Assembly (NCBI RefSeq): GCF_048128805.1
Contig: NC_136016.1
Span: 7,998,501 to 8,062,500, forward strand
Length of the DNA stretch: 64,000 nt
From: Centroberyx gerrardi
Taxonomy: Eukaryota > Chordata > Actinopteri > Beryciformes > Berycidae
Direction of reading: 5' to 3'
Part shown: positions 12,907 to 26,400 of the stretch, in pieces
Position numbering within the stretch: the first letter of the stretch is position 1
Layout: each line of letters begins with the position of its first letter
Program-made: the position numbers and the translations under genes
The notes under the pieces: generated by a model
What the model saw: the letters and a program-made list of their open reading frames with translations, nothing else
Database searches by the model: none
Told to the model about the DNA's origin: nothing

Positions 12907-15755
12907 AAAGAAAGTTCATATTGCTGTATGTCACCCTTCACATTGGAACCCTTAATTCCCCCATCATCCATCATTTACAATTGTACTCGGAGGAGATTCT
13001 CAGCACAGAAGTTAATCAAGTGACCTCAAATAGTTCATCAAAGTAATGGTTGGGGTAAGAGAGGTTACTAAACAAATTTAAAGTTGTCTGAGTGTTTCTG
13101 TGGAAGTTGTAGTGTGGTTTAACATGGCATGGTGTTGAGGGCTGCAACACGGGGCTCCCATAAGCTTCAGTGTCAGAGGAGAGACTGCATTCATCCTTAC
13201 CCAACAGCATTTATTTGGACAGAGGTGCAATGGCAGCAGAAAAAGAGTGGAGGAGATGGAGCCTTGATTAGCAGCAGCCTTCCCAGCATGCTCTACTATG
13301 ACAAATGACTGACTTGGAACAATATCTAAGGCGATCAGGATAAAGTACCAACCATTTCAAGGCTCAGCAAAATTCTAATTCTAATTAGACTTTGCACCAC
13401 ACACCAAATAAAAATTGTTCCCATGGCATTTTGGCCTATCAAGTGTTTCTCTGATCGCTGAAACAAAACGAATAAAGAAAATGATTAAAGTGATAACAAA
13501 GGCATAAAATTTAAATTATTGAGGCACCACATCTGGGATCTGTATGTCACTGCGCTGCCATTTTTGCCCTCCCATTCAGCACTCCATTCTTTCTGCATGA
13601 GAGCAACTGCAAAACAGAGGGAAGCAAGGAAAAGGGAGAGAAAGAGTAGGGAAAGATTGTAACATTAAAAGGTAGAAAGCGAGAACGCAAATAGGCCTTC
13701 AGCTTTAGCGTTATTAATGACTCTTCAAAAATCTCCGACTTTTCCAATCTCTCAGAGAAGCGCATGAAGGAGTCTGCAGATGAAGCTGACCTTCAAAATG
13801 TTCTTTGGTCTTTAGTTAAGAAATTCACTCGCCATTATGGCATCATTAAGGAAACAAGGATAAAATTACTCCATGGTTAATGGCCTATAGGATCCCCCAC
13901 CAAAATTTGTTTCAGATCTAATAAAACTGTGCTTAACACACTCGAATGAATTATGAGGACTGTTATGCAGGGTATTAAAATGTGGAAAATAGATTTTCGA
14001 GAGCTTGGAGGACTGGACTTTTCAAATCAGATAGTAGAATGGGATTTTCTGGGCAATAAATTCCACCATGTCTCAATTTAATTTCTTTCAGCTCTTAAAT
14101 CTGAAGGTATGATTTATGGTATGGTTTTGATCATCTTTAAAATACACTGTTCTTCACTGTAGCCAACTTTGCTATCCCCGCCTTGAATAAACACACATGT
14201 GGGCATTCACACATGTTACATGAACACATTCAGCAGTTTGTTTTTAAACAGATGTATATAGAGTCTTCTTGTGTATAAAACTGCATTAGGAAAAGCTGTG
14301 CAATTAACAAGACAAGCATTATTTGGGGTGATAACTTACTATTAAGAGCTTTATTAAATTGGGTTTTGCATTTACATTTACTTAACATGCCGTTCAGAGA
14401 AAGGCTGGTTATTAGCATATCGCATCACAGAGTAGAGAAAGCAGGCAGGAAGCTGTTATGGAGAAAAATGAAGCTGCAGGCTATTGGGGCTCTTCATCGT
14501 CTCATATACAACCACACAGCAAACCTGCAGAACTGTCTCATTTCCACCACTTATTGCCTGCTATTGTAATCCAGACCCTGATGCCATTGTGAAATACAGA
14601 CTTATTAAAAAGAGGGGGAAAAGTTAGCCCAAGATGGTGCCACAGAGAGGTGGTTTGTGAGGTAATGGCATTTGCTCTCTTTAAACTTTAATCTTTCCTA
14701 TTAATTCCCTGCAACTGGAGAATGTACGAGAGTTAATGTTCCATGAACGTGTTTCTCACTCCGCAATCTCTTCAAGCTAATTACCTTCAGGTGCTAAATG
14801 GTGGGAAATTGCCATCCATTTGGATGAGAAAAATTTCACCTCCTGCTCCCTAGTGAAACATTTTTTTGCCGGGCGCATTAAAAAAAAAAAAAGGAGGAAA
14901 AGAGGCAGGCCTCCACGAAGGTAAACAGTGGTCATAAAACTACCGCTTCCTGGTCTTTTCTGTCCTCGCTGCCTGAAATAGGAAACCATCGCCCCTCTCT
15001 CCCGCCACATTGCTTACCGGTGGAGGTCAGGTAGAGGTCAACAGGTGCTCCTCTTGACAAGGGGAATGCAGAACAGATGTTTGATTGGCATGAATCATCT
15101 AAACTGCCCATTAAAAACTTATGATGTGAAAGGATAGGACTCCTGGTACCAGGACACTTTTTAATAACTGTTTTGACGGGTAAACAGAAATGAGATCTTA
15201 AAAGTAGCAGCACTTTTAATTAGACTCCAATGGTGGGATGTCCAGGACCACTGCAGCCTTTTGGGCAGGAATTGTATAACCTTGTCTGTCAATGCCGTAG
15301 AAATACCTAAAATGAACCAGGATTCCTCCTTAGGAACCATAACCTCAAAAACAAATCAGGGTATTTAATTATTTTGTATTGCACAGTCCAAAGTTAAATA
15401 CAGGGGGTATACAAGTATTAATTGTTTCCATGCTGCTAATGAAGGATCAAACCTCAGTTCCTCCAAATATATGTAGCCCCCTCTGAACTCCGTACGAAAT
15501 CCTCCTGGTGTAGTTCATCGGGTTCTCAGAAAGAGTCAGGAAGATGCATCATATGAGGGGAGTAAAAAGGCCAGCTGGGATGGGTGGGCCACATTGTGAT
15601 CACTCACCTTCATCCCTGATTTGTAGTCATTATCCCTACCAGCATTTGAAGATCAAAAACAAGGACAGGGAGAGTGATGGGGGACAGAGAGAGGCAGCCA
15701 GAGAAAGAGAATGGGGGAAATGAGTGAAGGAGGGAGGGACAAAGAGACGGGTGGA

Positions 15756-15794
15756 TGTGTGTGTGTGTGTGTGTGTGGGTGTGCGTGTGTGTCT
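15756..15794. repeat. TG microsatellite
   Basis: TG dinucleotides with GGGTGTGCG interruptions. The surrounding 15660-15900 is purine-rich and G-rich on the plus strand. Confidence 0.85.
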
Positions 15795-17600
15795 GTCCCA
15801 GTGACTGCCATTTGCCCCTATTTGGTGGATATAGGGGTGTAGATGGCGGCGATGTTGGGGAGTGGGTGGGGTTGGGAGGAGGGTGGATAAGGGTGATAGC
15901 ACCTTAAAACCAACCAAGCTGCAAAAGCAATGAATATTAAATTCACGCCTAAATAGCTGGGTCTATGTGAAGCATTACAGTATTATAATTTTAGATTTGT
16001 CATCGATGGGATGCAGGTTTGAGTTGGAACAACAAGGCACGTCAGAGCAATCTTTACTCCTCTGATAGTAGCAGAGCTGTAAATTGATAATCTCTCCATA
16101 AATTATTATGAATTTGGCTTTCAGTGTTCAGGTTTATCGTGCAGTATTGACAAATGCAACAAAAGTTTGTTTTGTTTCTGGTTATTCAGTAGGTCTGATA
16201 AGGTGAGACAGTAAAAATAGGAACATGTAACAATTAGAGGCGAGATGAGATATCCTCTTTACCCATCTACGTCCCATCCAGAGTGTAAATGTTGAAGGAC
16301 TCCCATCAGGCCATTGTATAAATTAGCCAAACCCTCACTGTGCTGAAATCTATCCCCAACTGTTTGTGTGAGAAAGCCGAGATTTTCCCCCCTTTTTTAG
16401 ATTTAATTATCTTTTGTTGTTCTTTTTATCTACCTTCAAGGATTGTCCCCAGTGGGGGGTTAAAAGAATGGGAAGTGGAAAAGACGAGGGGGGTGTCTGA
16501 AAGCGAGCGCTGGGTATGTAGGGCTAGTTTGTCCTCTGTTTGATCTGATTCCTTACAATGACACAGCAGGAAATTAAATATGAAACCGAATTTAAACTAC
16601 TATTTAACGAACAACGGGGAAACAAAGTTGGCTAAATTCCACACAAAGTGAAAGTCTTGAACTTTTCCTCAGAGCATTCACCCTTTAGTTCTGCTTAGTT
16701 TGAGGTAGTTTGGTTCAATTTTGCTTCATTTAGACACAACATTTAGGGGCATGTTTGATGATTTACAATTAAATCCTAATTTCAAACCATTCATCTAGCA
16801 AATATATCCCGAAACAGTAAACAGAATATGAAATTGACACATTTTAACAATATTACATTGACTTTTTGCATATATTCAGTATTATCAGGGGTTTGACTAA
16901 GTGTAAAGTATAAATTCCAGCTGCTTAAATACAAGACCTAGAGTATATTTAATATATTTTAGCTCTGTATTTAACTCGACCCAATGCATTGTAAAGCAGA
17001 TATGTTCAATAATGGACTACAATGTCTCCAGCAAAATAGACACCCCAGTGTTGTGCAATGTATTGGAGGTGAGTTATCCACAGTGGCAAGCCTTCCCACA
17101 TATTGATTTAATAGACCTTCTGAAAGAGCTTAGCTTTTCTCCTTTGAGAGAAACAACACATGTAGAACATTAGCTGAATTGATGTTGTTAAATAATTTAG
17201 TATCAACCTGTACTGTATGTGCAGTCATTCAAGTGAAGGCTGGGGTACAATACAGAAATAAAACATTGTTATTGGCTGTTCCATTTGTTTCTGTTCTCTG
17301 GTTCAATGTACAGTACTTCTACTGCTTGACGCTTTGAATTATGGTCCTTTAGAAAATATTGCAAAATGTTTGATTATAGCCAAACGTTCTATGAGTTATC
17401 TAATCAAGTAAACATATGAAAGGTTATGAGAACAGAATTAAAGATGAAGAGTACATAATTTGAGAGTTAAATAACAGTTATATAGCCATAGTCATCTATT
17501 CTTGGTGGTTAAGGGCTGTATGTGTCATTTTTCTTTCCCTTTCTATCCCTATTCTACCTGTAAACAAATCAGTGAATTGCTTTGCCTTTGACAGGTGGAA

Positions 17601-18100
17601 ATAAGGGGGGATAATTTGAAACTGAGAGAATACTGAATGCAACAAAAACATTGCCGAATGATGCCTTTGGCAGGTGGAACCGCTCCCCTGCCAAACTGTC
17701 ACCATTTAGGCCCCGATAACGCAGGTAATTGCATTTCCAGAAGAGCAGGACCAGATGAAACATGCTGTGGACAGATACTGCTGGCACACTGGCCCCTTCT
17801 GTTGGAAAATTTCATTTTTCCACAAGGAAGCCATGAATGCTAAGGCTGAATCCAAATCCGTTTTTCCGCACTTTATCAGTGTGTGGCCCACCAAGTGGGG
17901 AGATGGAGGTAATTCATTCAGCTGAGACTCACCACCCTAATCCAATTTCCAGCCTCCCCCAGCAAGAGATAATTACAAGTATTAAAGCTGTTAGGACAGG
18001 GGGGAAAGGGCCCTCTCTCTGAAACTCTGCTGCAGGCCCTGGAAATATCGACTGAGCGGGGGGATTTCTGCTGGGAGAACTCAAGCTAAGGTATTGTTCA
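17601..18100. other. Candidate conserved non-coding element
   Basis: Unique, repeat-free sequence of balanced composition with several homeodomain-type cores (GGTAATTGC near 17725, GTAATTC near 17911, GATAATTACAAG near 17969) and E-box-like CAGCTG near 17919. No frame is open with plausible splice sites. The call as a regulatory element is inference from composition only. Confidence 0.3.
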
Positions 18101-20380
18101 AAACTAAGAAAGTGTGTTAACTAATGAGGCAAAGGGAATCTCAAGGTATAAAAGGACACCCATAGCCACATGTCATAACAGACCCCAGGACTTTTCCTTT
18201 TTTTTCCCTTTTTTCTCGTGCATCACTTAAGCCTACATGAACAATCGGTCATTTCATCTGTAAAGACAAGAAGGGGTTCCTGCACAATCAGTATGCATAT
18301 AATAGTCCTTGGAATTTTCCATATATGAACTTCAACATGCGTAGCGCTTCAGTATCACTACAGATCTGCATAGCCTCATGACATTTACTCTCTAAACTCA
18401 AGATGTGACACCAAGCTATTTACCTTAATGCCAACATTGCACCTAAAACCACAAAAAATATGATGTTTAGCACTGCAATTTAGCATCATTTTCTCTTTGG
18501 GATGCAGCAGCTCACTTTTCATTGTCTGTCCTCATCCCAGCCGTCCCAACAGTGCGACCTCCTACCACCTAACCAGTGGTAAGCTATACCTTTTCATGTC
18601 TTTGATGCCACAATGGAGGACTGAGGCTCGGGCAGCACAGAGGGCTTTTTCTCTGCTCTAACTTTGACTTCTCAAGGAGCGGAAGCTGCAAAGAGCTCTA
18701 ATTAACGGAAGCAGAGACGCTCCTACGGTCTCCCATTCAGCGCTCCACAATAGACAAGCCCATGAAGCAGAACCAGGAATGGAATATTGAGGGAATGAAT
18801 GGAAACATGCCCAAATAAGAGACCCAACATCACCCCTGTCCACTCTCAGTCCCTGCTCTTTATTGTGTGTGTCCGTTGAAGAGGCTCTGCCACAGGAGTC
18901 CCATTCTTTATCAATTACACAGGATCAAACTGACATAGATTGGTAAATTTTCCCTCAGACAATGGAAGAGGTTGACATACTGACATTAAGTAACGCATTA
19001 TAAAGTTTTTATATTATCTGAGATTATATTTATATTGAAAAATGTGTTTAGCCACCAATAAGTGAGAGCTAGTTACATGTTTTGTTCCATATTTCGAAAG
19101 GCGATAGCTGTTAGAGCGGTCAGTAAACTCCCCACGGCTATAATTTAGTCAGAATGATTCCAACTTGCAAAGATAACGACGCCAAAGTTATATAGAGTAA
19201 ATATTATCTTATATATGTAATAGATATATGTACGTTTCAGCACCATACCAAACAATAGTTTATTTAGTCACTGTTTAACTTTGAATTTAATGTACGACAC
19301 TGTTCCATATGTAGGTCTGACAGTGTAGCTGACTTCAATTTCCTTGGGGTTGAAAAAAAAATTCAACAGCTCTTCAGTATCTCACATTATAGAGACTACC
19401 CACAGTTCCATGCATATTCATACCAGCCATTTTAGAGAAGTGCTAATCCAATTAATGAGCTTCAAACTGGTCCTTTTCCATTACTATTTAGGCGTATTTA
19501 GGCTCCTAGATGAGTCAGTTATCCCTGTGAAAATGTTGTTTTTTTCCCTGTGCTAATTCGGGGGATAAGCTGGGATCATTTCTGCAACAGGTTCCATCAC
19601 AAAGGAAAATGTTTTTTCTTTTCAAAATGGTCTAATTCTGCTGTGCCTTGGTTTTAATGTCCTCCCACTGCAACTTGGAGAAAATAAAAAATAAAAAAAT
19701 AGGTCATTGTTTTACAAGAGTAAACGATAAAATACTAGAGAGTCAGAGACAAATCTTGCGTCAAAAAGTTTAGAAGAACTGATAATCAATGAGATGAAAT
19801 AAATTCATGCATACTGTAGTACAATCAGGTTTGATTCAATTGAAGAATGATCTTTCCAACAGAGTCCTTTCCATTTGAATAAATTGCAATTTTAGGCATA
19901 TTGATGATTATTCTTTTTACTTAAACCATGAAGAAGGTCTAATAGTGGTATATGTTGTTGCTGAAGGGGCAGAAATAGCCGCGTTGGTCATGTTGTTTGA
20001 AATATTGACATTTCTATTCTTCACCAAGAATGTTTACTATTGTTTGCGAGCTTTACATTTCCATGAAATATTACACATCGTCGGCGCGGGGGGAAACTGC
20101 ATGGAGTCTTGTGCGAAGTTTTTAATATGTCACAGGCATAGTGCTGTTTGGAAATGCGGTGTATTTTACTCAGCCCCCAATAATCTATTCTGTTCAGCCA
20201 GGCGCATACATTGACAAATGTTTCCAGCATTAGGTATTTACCTAGTGGAATGTAATGGATGTAAAGAGTTTGAAAATGCCTAGCGCACTAACAGCATGGG
20301 CAGTAGCAAGACTATCTAGGCTGAGGAGAAAATACACTATTCAAAACAGAATCAATGGGACTGAAGGATGGTGCATTTGT

Positions 20381-20465
20381 ATGTGTGTAAGTGTGTGTAT
20401 GTGTGTGTGCGTGCATGCATGCGTGTGTATGGGTGTGTCTGTAGGTGTGTGTATGTCTGTGTTTG
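20381..20465. repeat. TG/TGCA compound microsatellite
   Basis: Interrupted TG repeat with GCATGCATGC in the middle. Translations give Cys/Val-rich or His/Thr-rich peptides, which are repeat artefacts. Confidence 0.85.
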
Positions 20466-23400
20466 TACTCCAAAGTGTCGACTGTAAACTTATTATAAGT
20501 CACTCTAGACCCAGAAATAGTTCCAAAATCCATATAATTAAAACAGAAATGGATTTCCTTGATGCAAAGACAGTGTCGTGGCATTAAGTGTCACAATGTG
20601 TTCTTATAGAAGAAGAATATTTTACCGCAAGTTAAAGACAGAATAGCAGGCTGGCAGACGAAGGTTGCTGGGCCAGAAGTCTTTGGTGGGACAGTTTGAA
20701 GGGGCTGATCCAAGGTTCAGCTTGGATTCTCTTCTCCTCATCTGTTGGCTGATCTTTTCTCTCTCTCTTTTTTTTTTTTAGTAAAACTACTTTTCAAGCC
20801 TATAGAGGCCTAGACCAGCAGACTCATTCATTACATGCACCATGCATCCTGTCGTACAGATGGGCAGGACACTCGCTCTCAGACAAAAAGGGGTAAGCTA
20901 ACTTCATGTGCACATGTTTTTGGGGGGCCTACACTTCCACTAGAATTATTAAGATAACACTGTCTAAATATAGTAATGTGTGTGTGTTTGGCTTTATGTG
21001 GCTCCCTTTTGAGTGGATGTCTAATTACTGCACATATACAGTACTTTTTAGTGATGTATTGGCTGTTATAGTATGGATGGTAAGATACCGACTTTTAAAG
21101 TTGTCTTTGAAACAGTTTGGGGAATAATGTGATTGTAAAAGGGGAAAAATCAAACATTTGGCTAGGTGGACACAAGGCAGGTCTGATACACCGTCAAAAG
21201 TGCCATATATCTTTTAGAAATGGGATTTATAATCCAACCTGCGATAGGAGGGCTTCTATGATGTGCAGTCAATATATGGGTGGCACTCCCCATAAAGGCC
21301 TTGGCCTTCTTTCTGTGTTTGATTTATTGTCACAGCAGCTCAGCCAGACGGCCTCATGAAACCTTTGTCAGACCTCTAATGAGACTGTTTTTTGTTTTTG
21401 TTTTTGTTTTTTTAATCACCATTTTTGTCTTTTTCGCCTGTTTACCTCCTGCTAGCTGTCTTGCCCCAATTCCTACTCTGACAGAATCGCTCTTTTTACT
21501 CTCATATGCTGCAATATGATATTTTGAAACTAGGGATCGCAGATTACTAGCATAGCTACGTATTCAAGACAACTGCACAAATTGTATTTTAGCTTATATT
21601 CTTTCTTTATTATCTGATTTATCAAAGCACAATTTGATTTGTTCTATTGCAGGATATCTGGCTGATAGATGTACTGTTCTGTAACAAGAGGAATTAATTG
21701 TAACTATTTACATGCCAACCAGCAACGGCTTCATCAAAAATAGTACATTCAATTGACATTCAATTGTACAAGTTGAAATTGTTGGACTAACATTCTGATC
21801 AATATTAGTAAGCCCATTATCCTGAGGAGATGATCAGTGTCTGACAGTAATGTTTCTATTTAACAAATATCCAATTACTGGTGATGGTTAAGGTCATGGG
21901 TGTGGTTTACTTTATTACACAGTTACAGTATGTCCTTCCTTTAATCTGCAGCTTCCACTCTTTGTCCTTTTAAATGATGATGTTTCATTATTGTAAAATA
22001 TGTCCGCAGCCGTCCTGCACTGTCCTGCTAAAGGAATCAATGGAGGTTTGCTTCTCGCTCGTCAAAATTAGTAGATGTTTAAGGTGTGGGTTTACTTCAG
22101 CACATATTTGATTCTTATTTATTTCACAAAGATAGGAATTCTTAGAGATGATATTAGAGAAATGTTTGCTGTATAGGGCATTACATTTTCTTTGTCATTC
22201 TTTGTTATTTTTGGGGGGTTTTGGACTTATTTCCTAAATTGCTTCCAAAATTGCTGCTGTCTGAAGCCCTTTCACCTTTGCCAAAATCCCCTTGTAATTT
22301 GAGAACAATGTTGCTCCAAAGGAATCAAGTACAAGTTAATAATTAAGCTATGAATCTATCAGACACTTGGTCTGGGAAAGTTTTAAGGAGGAACAGCTTG
22401 GCCAGGTTCAACAATCATTAAAACGTGCTGACAGCGATGGGAGAACAAGTTCCCACTTTCATCCGATGACAGAGCTCGACCCAAACCAGACGTCATCCTG
22501 CTGCTCTCCCTCCGCTCCCTCACCTTTATTAACTCACAGGTCCAGACAGCAACGCCTTCCAGTCAAAATGTGCCATCTACACTCTTATAATACTCATATA
22601 GAAGGTATTATGTCATATCAAGAATATAATCCATCAGGAGTGCAATTAAGAGTTGTGTATTCCTGGGTTTCCCAAATATCTTTAATGTTTGGATAACAGT
22701 CTTGTAAACTATAAAAATTCCCTCAATTTTATTTCCCTATTCTTCTTTATTCCCATGTTATTGTTACCCACAGAAGCATCTTTATCTAGACTTTGACACC
22801 CAGCATGTGGGCTTGTTAACGTCTTTCTATGCAAGGACTGACAACAGATTATATTCTTGGCAACTCATAATGATCCCTGCTTATTTGCTTATTTTCTGGT
22901 ATAGCTTTAAAAGCTTTGAAAAATGGATCGTTTGATTTGCATACATATTCAAGTTTATTTCTAACACTGATTTATTAATGCATTTTTTTAGCATAAACAG
23001 ACAATTCTGAATATCTACATGGGGAGAGTCTGATTTAACATGCACTCTTCTGTTATTTGTTCAGCCTTTTGGCTGTGCCTTATATTTAAATCAGAGATTT
23101 TAGGACCAGTTATGTAGTTTAAATTTGATTTTTGAAAGAAAGAAAGAAACAAAGGAAAATGAAGAAGCTTAATGAAATCTTTGTTTGTAAGAGGAAACTT
23201 TGTAGTTACTTTCTTATAGGAGAGACTTCTCATCAGGCTGAATGGTGTCCTGAGTTGAGCCTCAGCAGTAGGGGATGGTGGTGTAAGTCAGCCATAAGGA
23301 GCTGCGTTGGAGTAGAAATGAAGGTCTTCTGCTGCCCCCCAGGGGTTTAGAGAGGAGATCACAGACTATCCTGCAGCTCTCTCTGCTTTCTGCAGGATTC

Positions 23401-26400
23401 ATTTGAGATGATGCAGTTTAAATATGTACAGTAATGTTGAGGAAACAGAGATCTCAGGGCAGCAAGGTGGAGATTGTGCAGCCAGTGTCCTTTTAAATGA
23501 ATGATTTAAGAGGACAGCCATGTGAAATACAATACAATAAATACAATAAAATAACTGGCAAGTATTTAGTTACAAATCGTTTTGTTTTGCCTTTCTCATA
23601 TTATGTTTAGCTTGGATAATCTATAAATATAGCATTGTTTTATATTTGTTCTTTTACTACACTGCAGATGTTAGGGCTACACAGTTAATATGTACATTTT
23701 ATATTTAATTTTTTTTTATATTTTAGCAAATTCTAATTTTTAATAGTATAGACTATTGAAATTATGCTTGGGTAGGTGTCATTTTAGATCATATTTTGCA
23801 TGATATTGTATATTATTGTTTTTCCGCTGTCCTGCTTGCAGCTGTTGTGAAATTAATTTCCGGGAGACAGTCAGGGAAATAAATCAAATTAGCGTTTAAG
23901 TCGCAATTAGAACATCAGCATAACATCAGATAAATTATTATGGTCTCTATTATTGAGTAAATATTTATTCCAGCTGCAAAAATGAGGCCTTAACAACAAA
24001 CCATCTGCAAAGAAGATGTCTTATTGGATCTCTGTGTAATATGGAGCTTCAATTCCCTGTAAAAAGATGAGATGTTGAAGTGCATTAGGATACACAAATG
24101 CTCATAACATCTGTTTCCCTTTGTGTTACAGAGGATATCACTTTGTAAGAAGCAATATGTGCCATCAGTGACTGCTGGAATAATATTTGTGTTCCCTCTC
24201 AAACAGACACACTGTCACAGAAGCACTTGTCTACATTTTGTAGTTGCTTGAGGAAAATAATTGCCTTATCTGCAACTGTCAAAATGATGAATGCCCTGGA
24301 GAGCACCGAGAATTGACTGATGGAATTGGGGGAAAATCTAATCCCTGATCTGAACACTTTGTATAATACATTAACCCCTCTAGTACAATAGGCTGCACAG
24401 AAACAGATTTGTATAGACTTGTAGAAATAAATTCAACAGAGGCTGAAGGATCGATAGACATCAGGAGTTATGGGCTTGTCTGTACTGAGTCAATGCCAAC
24501 AAGCAGGGCTTCATGAAAACATTAAGTTTATTCAGATGTATGTGAGATTTTAACATATTTTAACAGATACAAAGATAATACCCTCTTGCAATATTATATG
24601 ATATATTGCAAAAATATCTGTATTATTTGCCATTTTTCCTACTGTAAATGAATACGTTGTCTACTGCATTGTAAAAAGCCATGAATTCTGGTTCATGATG
24701 ACTGAAGCAATGACAGATCATCTCAAAGCAAACAAATCTTCCTGACAAGTCGCTGCTACTGCATCACTATGCACATCTGCACCTCAGCAATTCATGTACA
24801 AATTAGTATTGAGTGGAATTTTGTAGAATACTTTATCAAAAAGTAAAGAGAATAACTAGTGTTTTATTCCAGGGCAAAGAATTAGAGATGGCCTACAATC
24901 TGTTTTATTGAGATGGTTGAATGCAATCTTATCTTTAGGTGTATATTTGAGCGACAATGGCAAAGAAATGACAGTTAGGTTCACAATTTAGTGCTAAAAA
25001 TAAACCCGGTCTGATATGCACAGGAGAATGGGGGGAAATTATCTTGTACTCTTCCTCTATCAGTCCACACGCAACAGAGTGGAAATCTCACTCAGAAAGC
25101 GACACCAGGCAGATATGGAGGGATATCTTTCCTAATTAGAAATGATATTAACTTTTTATAACCTAATGTCCTAAAATGAAGTTTTCTCAAATGAATAGCC
25201 GGCTCCTACCTGTGAACGAGTTCCATCTCCCTCTTTTTGTCACACTCGGGTGGAATACATTATCCCCAATATTAGGAGAGAACATACCTGTAACAGGTTA
25301 ATGACCTCACACTTTCCACACCATTTCATTTAGCGGGCCATAGCCAGGAAAAGCTAAATGCTTCACTCCCAATTCACTAAATTATGAATTAGCCAAAAGG
25401 TGAGGCGATTAAAGATTCAACATTTTTTGGCCCGACCAATAGATGGCCTCTTCGCTGAGCTCGGGTGGGATATCTTCTACCATTAGTTGAAAACTGTCTT
25501 GATATCCATTACGGCGAGCATAAATATTGGAAGAGAAGAACAAATAATCTGGAAATAACCAATCAAAGTGTTTTGAACCTGAGAGGACGCTCCTAATGAC
25601 GAGTCTAATGGGACGTTGTACATGATGCAGTGAAGGATGTTACAGCGCATTCCTGAGAAATTACAATCTGTAGTAGTAGACATAAAATCAACCCCATATC
25701 TTCATCTGTGTAGGTGAATAAATAAATAACATCCTGCAATGCATGCAGTCATTGAATTGATATAGAATAATGGGAATGTTCAATTATTTGTTATGAAATA
25801 GTAGAAAGATTTTAACAGCTGGCAAGTTAGCACCCGACCCAAGATTGATATTGATTTACATCAGTGTCCACCCATAAATGTCAATGGAGCCATCTTGACT
25901 TGAACAAGCTCGCCAAGCATTTTCTGACCATATTATCTTGAATATGCACAAAACTAGTTTTAAACTGATGCTTTGAAATCATTCCAATCAATGAAGTGCA
26001 TACAGTGGTCTTTCACAAAAACTGACGCTTGTCAAAATTCTTCAGCCTTATCCGTTCTGTAACTGGCACTGACAGGTCACATGGCGCAAACTGTGATGTC
26101 TGAATAATTTGAACAAATGCTAAATCATTACAAAGCAGCTAGAGAGATCAGTGACTTGAAAGTGAAGTGTTTGCGCTTCCCCAAGGCTCAGTGGCATCTG
26201 TTCTACATGTGTGCAGCAACAACATCCATGTTTCACTATATTAATCCCAATTAATTGTGCCTGTATTGGAGCAAATATTTGACTTTGAAGCGCTGAAGCC
26301 TTAATTGAAATCTACTTTGCATACAAGTCTGTGCGTTAATTTCTAACATGGAAAAAAGTGTTATTTAATGTGACGTCTTTCCAAGGTTATACCCAAAATT

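Larger units (their letters stand above)
10181..17600. other. Gene-poor non-coding segment
   Basis: No supportable exon. Noted contents are a short CAGT tandem (about 10597-10624), a pure A run of 29 (12876-12904), a TG microsatellite (15756-15794) and otherwise unique AT-rich DNA. The A run is not preceded by anything that looks like a processed gene copy. Confidence 0.5.
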
